The notes under the pieces: model-generated
The model's database searches: none
Told to the model about the DNA's origin: nothing
What the model saw: only the letters and a program-made list of their open reading frames with translations
Origin: Streptomyces triculaminicus
GTDB lineage: Bacteria; Actinomycetota; Actinomycetes; Streptomycetales; Streptomycetaceae
Assembly: GCF_017349075.1 (NCBI RefSeq)
Contig: NZ_JAFMOF010000001.1
Coordinates: 744,001 to 808,000 of the forward strand
Direction of reading: 5' to 3'
Length of the DNA stretch: 64,000 nt
Shown here: in pieces, positions 54,353 through 63,107 of the stretch
Layout of the letters: the number at the start of each line of letters is the position of its first letter
How positions within the stretch are numbered: the stretch's first letter is position 1
Program-made: the position numbers and the translations under genes

Positions 54353-54832
54353 CTATCGCCGTTCCAGCCGGAAGAGCCGGATCTCCCGCTCGATACGCGC
54401 CTGATACCGCGCGTACGGAGGCCAGAAGTCGAGCACCGCCGCCCACGTGGCCTCCCGCTCCGCCCCCCGCAGCAGCCGTGCCCGCACGGGAATGTCGTGC
54501 CCCTTCCAGCTGATCTCCGCGTCCGGGTGCTTCAGCAGATTCACCGTCCAGGCGGGGTGACCGGGCCGCCCGAAGTTGCTGCCGATCAGAACCCATGTGT
54601 CATCGCCCGTGCCCCGCTCCGGCATGCACGCCAGGGGGGTCCGCCGGGCCTGGCCGCTCCTGGCGCCCGTGGACGTCAGGACGACGCTGGGCAGCATGCG
54701 AGCGCTCAGCAGCGCCCTTCCGCCCGTCAACCGGTGCACCGCCCGGTCCACGGCCGGGAGGAAATGCGGGGCGACCCTGGCGAACGTACGACTCGAGGAC
54801 ACCCTCTGCACCAGGCGCACCAAGGCGGCCAT
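54353..54832 (-). CDS. Deazaflavin-dependent (Ddn-like) nitroreductase family protein
   Basis: The protein of 159 residues has the split beta-barrel pattern of F420-dependent quinone and nitro reductases: LPSVVLTSTGARSGQARRTPLACMP, WVLIGSNFGRPGHPAWTVNLLKHPDAEI, and VLDFWPPYARYQARIEREIRLFRLE. The ATG at 54832 overlaps the stop of the acyl-CoA dehydrogenase gene (TGATG); a GTG at 54835 is also possible. Coupling to that gene suggests a reductive step on the same substrate, with F420 supplied by the fbiC pathway. Confidence 0.88.
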   Translation of the reverse strand: MAALVRLVQRVSSSRTFARVAPHFLPAVDRAVHRLTGGRALLSARMLPSVVLTSTGARSGQARRTPLACMPERGTGDDTWVLIGSNFGRPGHPAWTVNLLKHPDAEISWKGHDIPVRARLLRGAEREATWAAVLDFWPPYARYQARIEREIRLFRLERR

Positions 54833-56091
54833 CACAGCACCACCGCTTCCCGGTCGTCCGTCGCGTCAAACAGCCCGGCCGCTGCCGCCGCCCGCGCGCG
54901 CAGACCGTGCACCGGCCCGAACAGCAGCTCGTCAGACGTCGCCCGTTTGAAGTACAGCTGCGCGTCGTGGTCCCAGGTCACCCCTATGCCTCCATGCAGC
55001 TGAATGGCCTCCCCGGCGACCAGCCGGGCCGTCTCCAGCGCCCTCGCGAGCGCCACGCCCGCGACGGCCGCGCCGGCGGCCGCCTGCCCCGCACCGGCGG
55101 CCCACGCCGCGTAGTACGCCGCCGAGCGGGCCGCCTGTACGGCCACGTGGAGATCCGCCAGCCGGTGCCCCACGGCCTGGAAGGAGCCGATCGGCCTGCC
55201 GAACTGCTCCCGCACGCGCGCGTACTCCACAGTTCTCTCCAGCACCCGGTCCGCCGCGCCGACCGCCTCCGCCGCCAGGACGGCCGCCACGGTGCCGCCC
55301 AGCGCCGCCAGGGCGCCGCCCACGTCGTCGTCCGCAGCGTCGTCCGCCTCGCCCAGCCGCTCGGCCCGTACGTCCCGCAGCTGGACGCGGGCCTGGGGCC
55401 GGGTCTCGTCGAGAGCGGTCAGCCGCCTGCGGACCGCACCGCGCGCCTCCTCCGGCCGGACGAGGAAGAGCAGCGTCCGGCCGCGCGCGTATCCGCCGGT
55501 GTGCGCGGCGACCAGCAGGAGGCCGGCGCTGTGCCCGTCCAGCACCTGGCCGGCCTCGCCGTAGAGCCGCCAGCCGTCGTCCGTCCGCCGTGCCTGCACG
55601 CCGCCCGACCGGCCCCCGCCGGACCAGTCGGCCGCGTTCCCGCCGGCCTCCTTCCTGCTGATGGCAGCGGCCCGGTCGGTCAGGCCGAGGGCGGCCGGAA
55701 GGGTGCCGCTCGGCAGCACGAGCGTTCCGGTCAGCTCGCCGGAGGCGAGGCGAGGCAGCAGCCTCTCGCGCTGCTCCCGGGTGCCGAGCGCGGCCACGAG
55801 CGGCGTGGTGAGCGCCGCCGTCGCGAACAGCGGCGAGGGGCACAGCGCGCGCCCGGTCTCCTCGCACGCCAGGGCGAGCTCCATCGGCCCGTAGCCGGCT
55901 CCCCCGTACCGTTCCTCCACCGCCAGCCCCGCCAGCCCCAGCTCGCACCCGAGCCGCCGCCACAGCTCCTCGTCGTAGCCGCCCGGGGTCAGTGCCGCCG
56001 CTCTGACATCACCGGAACCGCAGTGCTTGAGCAGCACATCACGGACGGTACGCCGGATCTCCCGCTGCTCCTCGCTGACCGTGGCATCCAT
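54832..56091 (-). CDS. Acyl-CoA dehydrogenase
   Basis: The 419-residue protein has the N-terminal helical domain (SEEQREIRRTVRDVLLKH), the mid beta domain and the C-terminal helical FAD domain (YARVREQFGRPIGSFQAVGH, GEAIQLHGGIGVTWDHDAQL). These blocks are specific to acyl-CoA dehydrogenases. The ATG at 56091 has GAGAGGGG upstream, and the GTG at 56100 lies too close to it. The second domain has an unusually Gly/Ala-rich insert around KEAGGNAADWSGGG. Operator D' lies 24 bases upstream. Confidence 0.92.
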   Translation of the reverse strand: MDATVSEEQREIRRTVRDVLLKHCGSGDVRAAALTPGGYDEELWRRLGCELGLAGLAVEERYGGAGYGPMELALACEETGRALCPSPLFATAALTTPLVAALGTREQRERLLPRLASGELTGTLVLPSGTLPAALGLTDRAAAISRKEAGGNAADWSGGGRSGGVQARRTDDGWRLYGEAGQVLDGHSAGLLLVAAHTGGYARGRTLLFLVRPEEARGAVRRRLTALDETRPQARVQLRDVRAERLGEADDAADDDVGGALAALGGTVAAVLAAEAVGAADRVLERTVEYARVREQFGRPIGSFQAVGHRLADLHVAVQAARSAAYYAAWAAGAGQAAAGAAVAGVALARALETARLVAGEAIQLHGGIGVTWDHDAQLYFKRATSDELLFGPVHGLRARAAAAAGLFDATDDREAVVL

Positions 56092-56114
56092 GAGCGGCAC
56101 CCCTCTCGGCGGAA

Positions 56115-56129
56115 CTGACGGGCAGTCAT
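56115..56129. promoter_or_regulatory. Operator D': CTGACGGGCAGTCAT
   Basis: Left half perfect, right half two mismatches from CGTCAG. It serves the acyl-CoA dehydrogenase side of the divergent promoter. Confidence 0.6.
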
Positions 56130-56164
56130 ATTAGGTTGGCACGACCGGCTTTCCCAGAGCGCAG

Positions 56165-56179
56165 CTGATGTACCGTCAG
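56165..56179. promoter_or_regulatory. Operator D: CTGATGTACCGTCAG
   Basis: One mismatch from the consensus. It ends four bases before the thiolase start at 56184, so the thiolase message may be nearly leaderless and directly blocked by a bound repressor. Confidence 0.75.
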
Positions 56180-56183
56180 ATCC

Positions 56184-57356
56184 ATGACTCCAGGCAAGCG
56201 CAGAGCCGCCGTCCTCGGTGTCGCCCTCGCGGACTGCGGCCGCCTCGACACGACCACGCCGTACGCCCTGCACGCCCAGGCCGCCCGCCGCGCCCTCGCC
56301 GACTCCGGCCTCGGCAAGGACCTCGTCGACGGATTCGCCTCCGCCGGGCTGGGCACGCTCGCCCCCGCCGACGTCGCGGAATACCTGGGCCTGCGGCCCA
56401 CCTGGGTGGACTCCACCGCCGTCGGCGGCTCCACCTGGGAGGTCATGGCCGCCCACGCCGCCGACGCCATCGCCGCCGGGCACGCGAACGCCGTCCTGCT
56501 GGTGTACGGCTCCACCGCCCGCGCCGACATCCGGGCCGGCCGCCGCACCGCCGCCCTCTCCTTCGGCAACCGGGGCCCCGCGCAGTTCGAAGCCCCCTAC
56601 GGCCACACCCTCATCGCCAAGTACGCGATGGCGGCCCGGCGCCACATGCACCAGTACGGGACGACCCCGGCCCAGCTGGCCGACATCGCCGTGCAGGCCC
56701 GCGCCAACGCCGCACACAACCCGCACGCCATGTACCGCACCCCCCTGACGATCGACGACGTGCTCTCCGGCCCCGTGATCGCCGACCCCTTCACCAAGCT
56801 CCAGTGCTGCATCCGCTCCGACGGCGGCTGCGCCGTCCTCCTGGCGGCCGAGGAGTACGTCGCCGACGTCGCGAAGCCGCCGGTGTGGGTGCTGGGAGCG
56901 GGCACGGCCGTGTCGCACACCGCGATGTCCGAGTGGGAGGACTTCACGGTCACCCCCGCGGCCGTGTCCGGACGCCTGGCCTTCGAGCGCGCCGGCGTCG
57001 CACCGCACGAGATCGACGTGGCGGAGCTCTACGACGCCTTCACCTACATGACCCTTGTGACGCTGGAGGACCTGGGCTTCTGCGCGAAGGGCGAGGGCGG
57101 AGCGTTCGCCGCGGACGGGCGGCTGACCGTCCACGGCGGCCTTCCCGTCAACACCGACGGCGGCGGCCTCTCCGCCTGCCATCCCGGCATGCGAGGACTG
57201 TTCCTCCTGGTGGAGGCCGTGCGCCAGCTGCGCGGCGAGGCCGAGGAGGGCCGCCAGGTGCGGACGGCCGACGGCGCCGCGCCCCGGCTCGCCGTCGCCT
57301 CGGGGACCGGCGGCTGGTTCTGCTCCTCCGGCACGGTCGTCCTCGGCCGCGACTGA
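56184..57356 (+). CDS. Ltp-type thiolase family protein (second copy)
   Basis: The 390-residue protein has AAVLGVALADCGRLDTTTPY, TAVGGSTWEVMAAHAADAI, ELYDAFTYMTLVTLEDLGFC and LPVNTDGGGLSACHPGM. It belongs to the same lipid-transfer thiolase group as the gene at 47143 but is clearly a different paralogue. The classic thiolase nucleophile Cys is not obvious near residue 85, where the sequence is GGSTWE, so an aldolase-like or accessory role is possible. A DUF35 gene converges from 57822. Confidence 0.86.
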   Translation: MTPGKRRAAVLGVALADCGRLDTTTPYALHAQAARRALADSGLGKDLVDGFASAGLGTLAPADVAEYLGLRPTWVDSTAVGGSTWEVMAAHAADAIAAGHANAVLLVYGSTARADIRAGRRTAALSFGNRGPAQFEAPYGHTLIAKYAMAARRHMHQYGTTPAQLADIAVQARANAAHNPHAMYRTPLTIDDVLSGPVIADPFTKLQCCIRSDGGCAVLLAAEEYVADVAKPPVWVLGAGTAVSHTAMSEWEDFTVTPAAVSGRLAFERAGVAPHEIDVAELYDAFTYMTLVTLEDLGFCAKGEGGAFAADGRLTVHGGLPVNTDGGGLSACHPGMRGLFLLVEAVRQLRGEAEEGRQVRTADGAAPRLAVASGTGGWFCSSGTVVLGRD

Positions 57357-57393
57357 CCGCCCCCCTCACCCCCCTCGCACCCGACCGGCCGCC

Positions 57394-57822
57394 TCACTCC
57401 GGCCGGAACACCGGTATCGCCACCGGGACGCCGGGATCCCGGCGGAAGGCCACCCGAAGCCGCATGCCGATGCGCAGTTCCCGCTCGGGGCAGTCGATCA
57501 CCTCGGTCATCATGCGCGGCCCTTCCTCGAGATCGACCACGGCGGCCGTGTACGGCAGCCTGGCCCCGAAGGGCGGAAGGTCGTTCACATGGATCACGGA
57601 CCAGGTGTAGAGCCGGGCGCGGCCGCTCGCCTCCTCCCAGGCGACCTCCGCGCTCCAGCACCGCGGGCAGAATTCGCGCGGATAGTGGTGCGCCTTCCCG
57701 CAGCCGGCGGCGTGGCAGCGGCGTATCAGCAGCCGGCCGACGGCCGCGGCGTCCCAGTACGGCCGTGTGAAGTCGTCGATCTCCGGCACGTCGGAGCGCG
57801 GCGATCCGTTCACGGTGCCCAC
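57394..57822 (-). CDS. Zn-ribbon OB-fold (DUF35) protein (second copy)
   Basis: The 142-residue protein has a zinc ribbon (RRCHAAGCGKAHHYPREFCPRC) and an OB-fold (GRARLYTWSVIHVNDLPPFG, PYTAAVVDLEEGPRMMTEVI). It is the likely partner of the thiolase at 56184, although the two genes converge rather than follow one another. Its start region carries operators E and E' upstream. Confidence 0.9.
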   Translation of the reverse strand: MGTVNGSPRSDVPEIDDFTRPYWDAAAVGRLLIRRCHAAGCGKAHHYPREFCPRCWSAEVAWEEASGRARLYTWSVIHVNDLPPFGARLPYTAAVVDLEEGPRMMTEVIDCPERELRIGMRLRVAFRRDPGVPVAIPVFRPE

Positions 57823-57871
57823 CTCGTCATCTGTTCCGGACTGTTCGGACCGTTCCGGCGCAAGACCGTTC

Positions 57872-57886
57872 CTGACGGCTTGTCAA
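57872..57886. promoter_or_regulatory. Operator E': CTGACGGCTTGTCAA
   Basis: Left half perfect, right half two mismatches. It lies 50 bases upstream of the DUF35 gene. Confidence 0.55.
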
Positions 57887-57895
57887 ATCTGTAAT

Positions 57896-57910
57896 CTGAC
57901 TCAACGTCAG
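57896..57910. promoter_or_regulatory. Operator E: CTGACTCAACGTCAG
   Basis: One mismatch from the consensus, 35 bases upstream of the NDP-forming synthetase start. Its centre is 24 bases from that of E'. Confidence 0.75.
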
Positions 57911-57944
57911 CTTATCGGCCAGCGAGCAGGAGTGGGCGAGAACG

Positions 57945-60164
57945 ATGCTCGGATCGACTCACGGCACCCTCACCACCACCTCCCGTCCGGCCCGCGTGGT
58001 GGCCTGCGGCAAACGCCCCGGCCCGGTGGTCCACGGCACCGCTGCCGCCGAGGACGTGGACGTCAGCGGACGTCCTCTGCGGTCGGACGTCCCCGACCTG
58101 GACCGGTTCTTCCGGCCCGAGTCCGTGGCCGTCATCGGCGCCTCGGAGACCGAAGGACGCCCCAACACCGGCATCACCCGCCAACTGATCGCCTGGGCCG
58201 AGCGCGTCGGTGCCCGCGTCCACCCCGTACACCCCACGAGAACCACCGTCTTCGGCCTCCCCTGCCACCCCTCGGTCCGCGACCTGCCCGAGCAGGTCGA
58301 TCTCGCCGTCCTCCTCGTCGGCGACCCGACCCCCGTCATCGAGGAACTGGCCGACTGCAAGATCAAGTTCGCCGTCGCCTTCGCCTCCGGATTCGCCGAG
58401 GCCGGAGGCGAGGGCGCCGCCGCCCAGGCCCGGCTCGCCGCGGCCGTCCGACGCGCCGGCATCCGCCTCCTCGGCCCGAACACCAACCTCAACGCCTTCG
58501 AGCACTTCCGCGACGATCTCCAGGGCCCGGCGATCGCCCTGATCACCCAGTCAGGCCACCAGGGCCGGCCGGTCTTCGCCCTGCAGGAGCTGGGCATCCG
58601 CCTCTCCCACTGGGCCCCGACCGGCAACGAGGCGGACCTGGAATGCGCCGACTTCATCTCCTACTTCGCCACCCGGCCCGAGGTCGGGGCGATCGCCGCC
58701 TATGTGGAGGGCCTCAAGGACGGGCGGGCCTTCCTGCTCGCCGCCGACCGCGCCGCCCGCCACAAGGTGCCCGTCGTCGCCGTCAAGGTCGGCAGGACCG
58801 AGACCGGCGCCCGCACCGCCGCGACCCACACCGGCAAGCTGACCGGCGCGGACGATGTGGTGGACGCCGCCATGCGGCAGTTCGGCGTGATCCGGGTGAA
58901 CGGCCTGGACGAGCTTCAGGACACCGCCGCCCTGCTCGCCCGGGCCCGGCCGCCCCGGACCACGGGCGTCGCCGTGTATTCGATCTCCGGCGGCACCGGC
59001 GCCCACTTCGCGGACCTGGCCACGGCGGCCGGCCTCGAACTGCCCGTCCTGTCCCCCGGCAAACAGAGCGAACTGCACCAGTGGATACCCGGCTACCTGA
59101 GCGTGGCCAACCCCATCGACAACGGCGGTCACCCCGTCGGCGACTGGCGCGGCCGCAAGATCATCGACGCCGTGCTCGCCGACCCCGCCATCGGCGTCCT
59201 CGTGTGCCCCGTCACCGGCCCCTTCCCGCCCCTGAGCGACAGGCTCGTTCGGGACCTCGTCGACGCGGCGGAGACCACGGACAAGCTGGTGTGCGTGGTG
59301 TGGGGCTCCCCGGTCGGCACCGAGGACGCCTACCGCACCACCCTCCTCGGCTCCTCGCGCGTGGCCACCTTCCGCACCTTCTCCAACTGCGTCACGGCCG
59401 TCCGCGCCTATCTGGACCACCACCGCTTCACGGCCGGCTACCGCTCCCCCTTCGACGACGCGCCCCGCTCCCTTTCCCCCTCGGCGCGCAAGGCGCAGGC
59501 ACTGCTGCGCCCGGGCGAGCAGCTCAGCGAGCACGCGGCGAAGCAACTCCTGCGCGCGTACGGCATCCGCGTGCCCCGCGAACAGCTGGTGACCAGCGCC
59601 GCGGCGGCCGTGCGAGCGGCGGCCCAGGTGGGCTACCCGGTGGTCATGAAGGCCTCGGGCCCGCAGCTGGCCCACAAGAGCGAACTCGGTCTCGTCAGGA
59701 TCGCGTTGACCTCCGCCAGCCAGGTGCGCGACACCTATCGCGAGCTCACCGACATCGCGCGCTACGAAGACCTTCCCCTGGACGGCGTCCTCGTCTGCCA
59801 GATGGTCGGCCCGGGCGTCGAGATGGCCGTGGGCATCACCCACGACAGCCTCTTCGGCCCCACGGTGACGGCGGGCCTGGGCGGCGTGCTGGTGGAGGTC
59901 CTCGCCGACACGGCCGTACGCGTGCCGCCGTTCGACGAGGGCCAGGCACGGACGATGATCGGCGAACTCCGTGGAAAAGCCCTGCTGGGCGGCGTCCGGG
60001 GGGCTCCCCCGGCCGACGTGGACGCCCTCGTCGAGACCGTCCTGCGCGTCCAGCACATGGCCCTCGAGCTCGACGGCCTGGCCGAGCTCGACATCAACCC
60101 CCTCGTGGTGCTCGAGCGAGGCCAGGGCGCCGTGGCACTCGACGCGCTGGCGTTCTGCCGCTGA
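57945..60164 (+). CDS. NDP-forming acyl-CoA synthetase (ACD type, fused)
   Basis: The 739-residue protein fuses the two subunits of ADP-forming acetyl-CoA synthetases. The CoA-binding domain (FFRPESVAVIGASETEGRPN) and succinyl-CoA-synthetase-like domains (ALITQSGHQGRPVFALQELG) come first. The catalytic His lies in TATHTGKLTG-like residues (AATHTGKLTGADDVVDAAMR). An ATP-grasp domain follows (LLRAYGIRVPREQLVTS, YPVVMKASGPQLAHKSELGL, ELDINPLVVLERGQG). Such enzymes interconvert acyl-CoA and acid with ADP and phosphate. The N-terminal 45 residues are an extra extension. The crotonase at 60199 follows in the same operon. Confidence 0.9.
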   Translation: MLGSTHGTLTTTSRPARVVACGKRPGPVVHGTAAAEDVDVSGRPLRSDVPDLDRFFRPESVAVIGASETEGRPNTGITRQLIAWAERVGARVHPVHPTRTTVFGLPCHPSVRDLPEQVDLAVLLVGDPTPVIEELADCKIKFAVAFASGFAEAGGEGAAAQARLAAAVRRAGIRLLGPNTNLNAFEHFRDDLQGPAIALITQSGHQGRPVFALQELGIRLSHWAPTGNEADLECADFISYFATRPEVGAIAAYVEGLKDGRAFLLAADRAARHKVPVVAVKVGRTETGARTAATHTGKLTGADDVVDAAMRQFGVIRVNGLDELQDTAALLARARPPRTTGVAVYSISGGTGAHFADLATAAGLELPVLSPGKQSELHQWIPGYLSVANPIDNGGHPVGDWRGRKIIDAVLADPAIGVLVCPVTGPFPPLSDRLVRDLVDAAETTDKLVCVVWGSPVGTEDAYRTTLLGSSRVATFRTFSNCVTAVRAYLDHHRFTAGYRSPFDDAPRSLSPSARKAQALLRPGEQLSEHAAKQLLRAYGIRVPREQLVTSAAAAVRAAAQVGYPVVMKASGPQLAHKSELGLVRIALTSASQVRDTYRELTDIARYEDLPLDGVLVCQMVGPGVEMAVGITHDSLFGPTVTAGLGGVLVEVLADTAVRVPPFDEGQARTMIGELRGKALLGGVRGAPPADVDALVETVLRVQHMALELDGLAELDINPLVVLERGQGAVALDALAFCR

Positions 60165-60198
60165 ACCACGTTCTGCCGCCGAACCAAGGAGCCTTCGC

Positions 60199-61074
60199 AT
60201 GAGCCTCTCCCCCCGTGAGACACCCGTCGGCTGCGATGGACACGGCGAAGCCGACGGGTCCGCGACGTCCACCGAATCCGTTGAGTCATTGGTACTGCAC
60301 ACCACTGACAACGGAGTCTCGTGGATCACGCTCAACCGGCCCCACGCACTCAACGCCATCACCTCCGACCAGCGCGAACACCTGATTTCCCGGCTTTTTC
60401 GCGACTCGGCGGACCACGCCGTCCGAGCGGTGGTCATCACCGGTGCCGGCCGGGGCTTCTGCTCCGGCGCGGACCTGCGCGCGGCCCCGGCCGCGGGGCT
60501 GGCCGAGCGCGTACCCGGCGACGTGGCCCGCATGATCAAGGACGGCGCCCAGCGGCTGATCAGCGCGGTGCTGGACTGCGAGAAGCCCGTGATCGCGGCC
60601 GTGAACGGCACCGCGGCGGGGCTCGGGGCGCATCTCGCGCTCGCCTGCGACCTGGTGCTGGCCGCGGAATCGGCGCGGTTCACCGAGGTGTTCGTGCGGC
60701 GCGGCCTGGTCCCCGACGGCGGCGGCGCCTATCTCCTGCCACGGCTCGTCGGGCCGCAGCGCGCGAAGGAGCTGATGTTTTTCGGCGACACCCTTTCCGC
60801 GGCCGAGGCGGAACGTTTCGGGCTGGTCAATCGCGTGGTGCCGGACGAGGAGCTGGCCGGGACTGCCCGCACCTGGGCCGAACGGCTGGCGAGCGGCCCG
60901 ACCCGAGCGCTCGCGCTGACGAAGCAGCTGGTCAACGCCTCTCTCGAAGGGGGCAGGGCGGCGGCCTTCGCCGCCGAGGCGGCCGCGCAGGAGATCAATT
61001 CGGCGACGGCGGACGCGGCCGAGGGCGTGGTCGCCTTCGTGGAGCGGCGCGACGCCGCGTTCCGGGGGCGCTGA
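60199..61074 (+). CDS. Enoyl-CoA hydratase (crotonase, second copy)
   Basis: The 291-residue protein starts at ATG 60199 after AAGGAG. A non-conserved leader of about 30 residues precedes the crotonase core: VSWITLNRPHALNAITSDQR, VVITGAGRGFCSGADLRAAP, VIAAVNGTAAGLGAHLALAC and FTEVFVRRGLVPDGGGAYLL. The last block holds a likely catalytic acid. It probably hydrates an unsaturated CoA ester made by the acyl-CoA dehydrogenase of the cluster. Confidence 0.92.
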   Translation: MSLSPRETPVGCDGHGEADGSATSTESVESLVLHTTDNGVSWITLNRPHALNAITSDQREHLISRLFRDSADHAVRAVVITGAGRGFCSGADLRAAPAAGLAERVPGDVARMIKDGAQRLISAVLDCEKPVIAAVNGTAAGLGAHLALACDLVLAAESARFTEVFVRRGLVPDGGGAYLLPRLVGPQRAKELMFFGDTLSAAEAERFGLVNRVVPDEELAGTARTWAERLASGPTRALALTKQLVNASLEGGRAAAFAAEAAAQEINSATADAAEGVVAFVERRDAAFRGR

Positions 61075-61155
61075 ACGTATGCCGTGCGAGGCACCGGCTC
61101 ACGGCGGTCGCGGCGCGTGCCGGAAGGGTTCCGATCTCATGGCTCATCGGATTCA

Positions 61156-61818
61156 ATGGGCCGCATGATGGGACACGCCGGAATGGCGGCCATCGCGGTG
61201 CGCTGTCTGCGGTCCACGGGCTCACCGGCCCTCACCGCGCAGCCTCGCGACCCCTCGCCCCGCCCCCGACTGCGGGCCGTACGGGCGGACGAGCCGCCCC
61301 CGCCGACGCCGGAGGAATTCCGGAACGTCCTCGGCCACTTCGCCAGCGGGGTGACCGTCATCACCGCACCGGGCGAAGACGGGGAACCCCCTGCGGGGTT
61401 CGCCTGCCAGTCCTTCTGCTCGCTGTCACTCGACCCGCCTCTCGTCACGTTCATGGTGGGCCGTGCGTCGACGAGTTGGCCGCGCATCGCGCGGGCCGGA
61501 GTCTTCTGCGCCAACATCCTCGGTTCCGGGCAGAAGGACCTCTGCAGAGGTTTCGCCGCCAGAAGCTCACAAACAGCCGACAAGTTCGCCGGAGTGACAC
61601 ACGAGCCGTCTCCGGTGACCGGTTCGCCACGGCTCGCTGACGCGTCCGCCTGGGTCGACTGCACGATCCACGCCGTGCACACCGGCGGGGACCACCTCAT
61701 CGTGGTCGGACGCGTGGAGGCTCTCGGAGCCGATCCGGGCGCGGCGGACGCCGGGCCACTGCTGTTCCACCGGGGCGCGTTCGGCGCCTTCGACGCGTTC
61801 GGAACATACGAGGGCTGA
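61156..61818 (+). CDS. Flavin reductase family protein
   Basis: The 220-residue protein has the FMN-binding split barrel of NAD(P)H:flavin reductases: EEFRNVLGHFASGVTVITAP, FACQSFCSLSLDPPLVTFMV, STSWPRIARAGVFCANILG and DHLIVVGRVEALG. It would supply reduced FMN to a two-component monooxygenase, and the LLM enzyme at 38231 is a candidate. The start is uncertain. ATG 61156 and 61165 both lack a clear ribosome site, and the first 45 residues are poorly conserved in composition. Confidence 0.87.
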   Translation: MGRMMGHAGMAAIAVRCLRSTGSPALTAQPRDPSPRPRLRAVRADEPPPPTPEEFRNVLGHFASGVTVITAPGEDGEPPAGFACQSFCSLSLDPPLVTFMVGRASTSWPRIARAGVFCANILGSGQKDLCRGFAARSSQTADKFAGVTHEPSPVTGSPRLADASAWVDCTIHAVHTGGDHLIVVGRVEALGADPGAADAGPLLFHRGAFGAFDAFGTYEG

Positions 61819-61862
61819 GTTCGCGACGTACGAAGGCCGGACCAGGCGGTGCGGCGGCCCCG

Positions 61863-62864
61863 CTACTTCCTGTGCCTGACCACCTTGGTCAGCACGTACC
61901 GCTTGCCCGAGCCCGGCTTGCCGATCTCGTGGTAGATCCGCGGCCCCTTCTGCGTACCGATGGCGGTCCAGTCGCGCGTGAGGTCGCAGGCGCCGATCCT
62001 CAGGAAGACGCCCCGCACCGTGCCCTCCGTCCTGACCGGCTTCCAGGTTCCGGAGCCGTCGCAGTCCGTCGGCCTGTCCTTGCCCGTGCCGTCCCAGACG
62101 AAGTTGTCGAGCCCATGGGCGACGGCGTTCCCGTCGGACGCGAGTCTGACGGTGCCCCCACGGCCGTCGGTCCACATACCCGCGAAGTCCGACGTGGCCA
62201 GCCGCGGCGGCTCGTACACGCTCACCAGACCCGTTCCGTACGCCCCCGCCCCCAGCGCGCCGACGACCAGCGATGCCAGCAGGCCGTCGCGCGTCACCCT
62301 CCGGGCCACGCTCCCGGCGCGGCCCTCGCGGACCCGCCGAGCGGCGGCCCGGCCGGCCAGGGTCGCGGGCAGCAGTACGCCGGTGAGCGCCCCCCACCAC
62401 AGGAGGTAGGCGAGCGGCGGCGCCAAGGAAAGGCTGCCGAGCGCCGCCACGGCACCGAATACGGCCACCGTCACGGCCGAGACCACGGGCACGGCGCCGA
62501 CGGTCCACCACGGGCCGGCGGTGTCACGGGTACGCGCGAACCTGCGGGCGAGCGCCAGTGCGGGCATCACGACCGAAGCGGTGACGAAGCCGCTGACGAG
62601 CACGGTCAGGAGCAGCACCCCCAGCGCGAGGGCCAGAACCAGCGGGATGTTCCCGGGAATTCCGTCGTGTTCGCGGGAGAGCATGACCAGCACGGCAGCC
62701 GTCCCGCCGATGACGGCCTCCGCGCACAGCGCGGCCATCGAGGCGCAGAACGCGGCACCGAAGCCGTCGCCGTGCGGCGCGCGCCCGGACCGGTCACACC
62801 TCTCGGCGGACGTGGCGTCGGGCGCGTCGCCCCCTATCACATGCGGCTCGGCCTGCTGTGTCAT
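61863..62864 (-). CDS. Membrane protein with C-terminal outer domain
   Basis: The 333-residue protein has about five membrane segments (AAVLVMLSREHDGI region, PLVLALALGVLLLTVLVSGF, PVVSAVTVAVFGAVAALG, LAYLLWWGALTGVLL, LLASLVVGALGAGAYG). A soluble C-terminal domain of about 110 residues follows, with FAGMWTDGRGGTVRLASDGN, two cysteines (PTDCDGSG, IGACDLT) and a basic end. The terminal domain resembles small beta-barrel lipocalin-like domains of Streptomyces membrane proteins. I recognise no specific family. Confidence 0.78.
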   Translation of the reverse strand: MTQQAEPHVIGGDAPDATSAERCDRSGRAPHGDGFGAAFCASMAALCAEAVIGGTAAVLVMLSREHDGIPGNIPLVLALALGVLLLTVLVSGFVTASVVMPALALARRFARTRDTAGPWWTVGAVPVVSAVTVAVFGAVAALGSLSLAPPLAYLLWWGALTGVLLPATLAGRAAARRVREGRAGSVARRVTRDGLLASLVVGALGAGAYGTGLVSVYEPPRLATSDFAGMWTDGRGGTVRLASDGNAVAHGLDNFVWDGTGKDRPTDCDGSGTWKPVRTEGTVRGVFLRIGACDLTRDWTAIGTQKGPRIYHEIGKPGSGKRYVLTKVVRHRK

Positions 62865-62969
62865 CTCCGCCCCTCCCTCTCCCGAAATGAGTCCCCCAGA
62901 GGTCGAGAGGTTCCGCTGCGAAGAGCCCGAAGACCGCGCTCGGTGCTCATCGGCCCACCGACTGTGAGT

Positions 62970-62995
62970 CCGGGCAGCACAAATGAGCTGCCCGG
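62970..62995 (-). terminator. Hairpin downstream of the alcohol dehydrogenase gene
   Basis: CCGGGCAGC and GCTGCCCGG pair perfectly across eight bases, 113 bases past the stop at 63108. Confidence 0.6.
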
Positions 62996-63107
62996 GCGGT
63001 GCATTCCTGCCGAATGATCCAGGTTGCCCCGAATCAAGGCGGCTCGGGCAACAGTACGATCACACCCCGCACTCAGGCAGCGTTCTGTGCGAAAACTGCG
63101 GCAGGGA

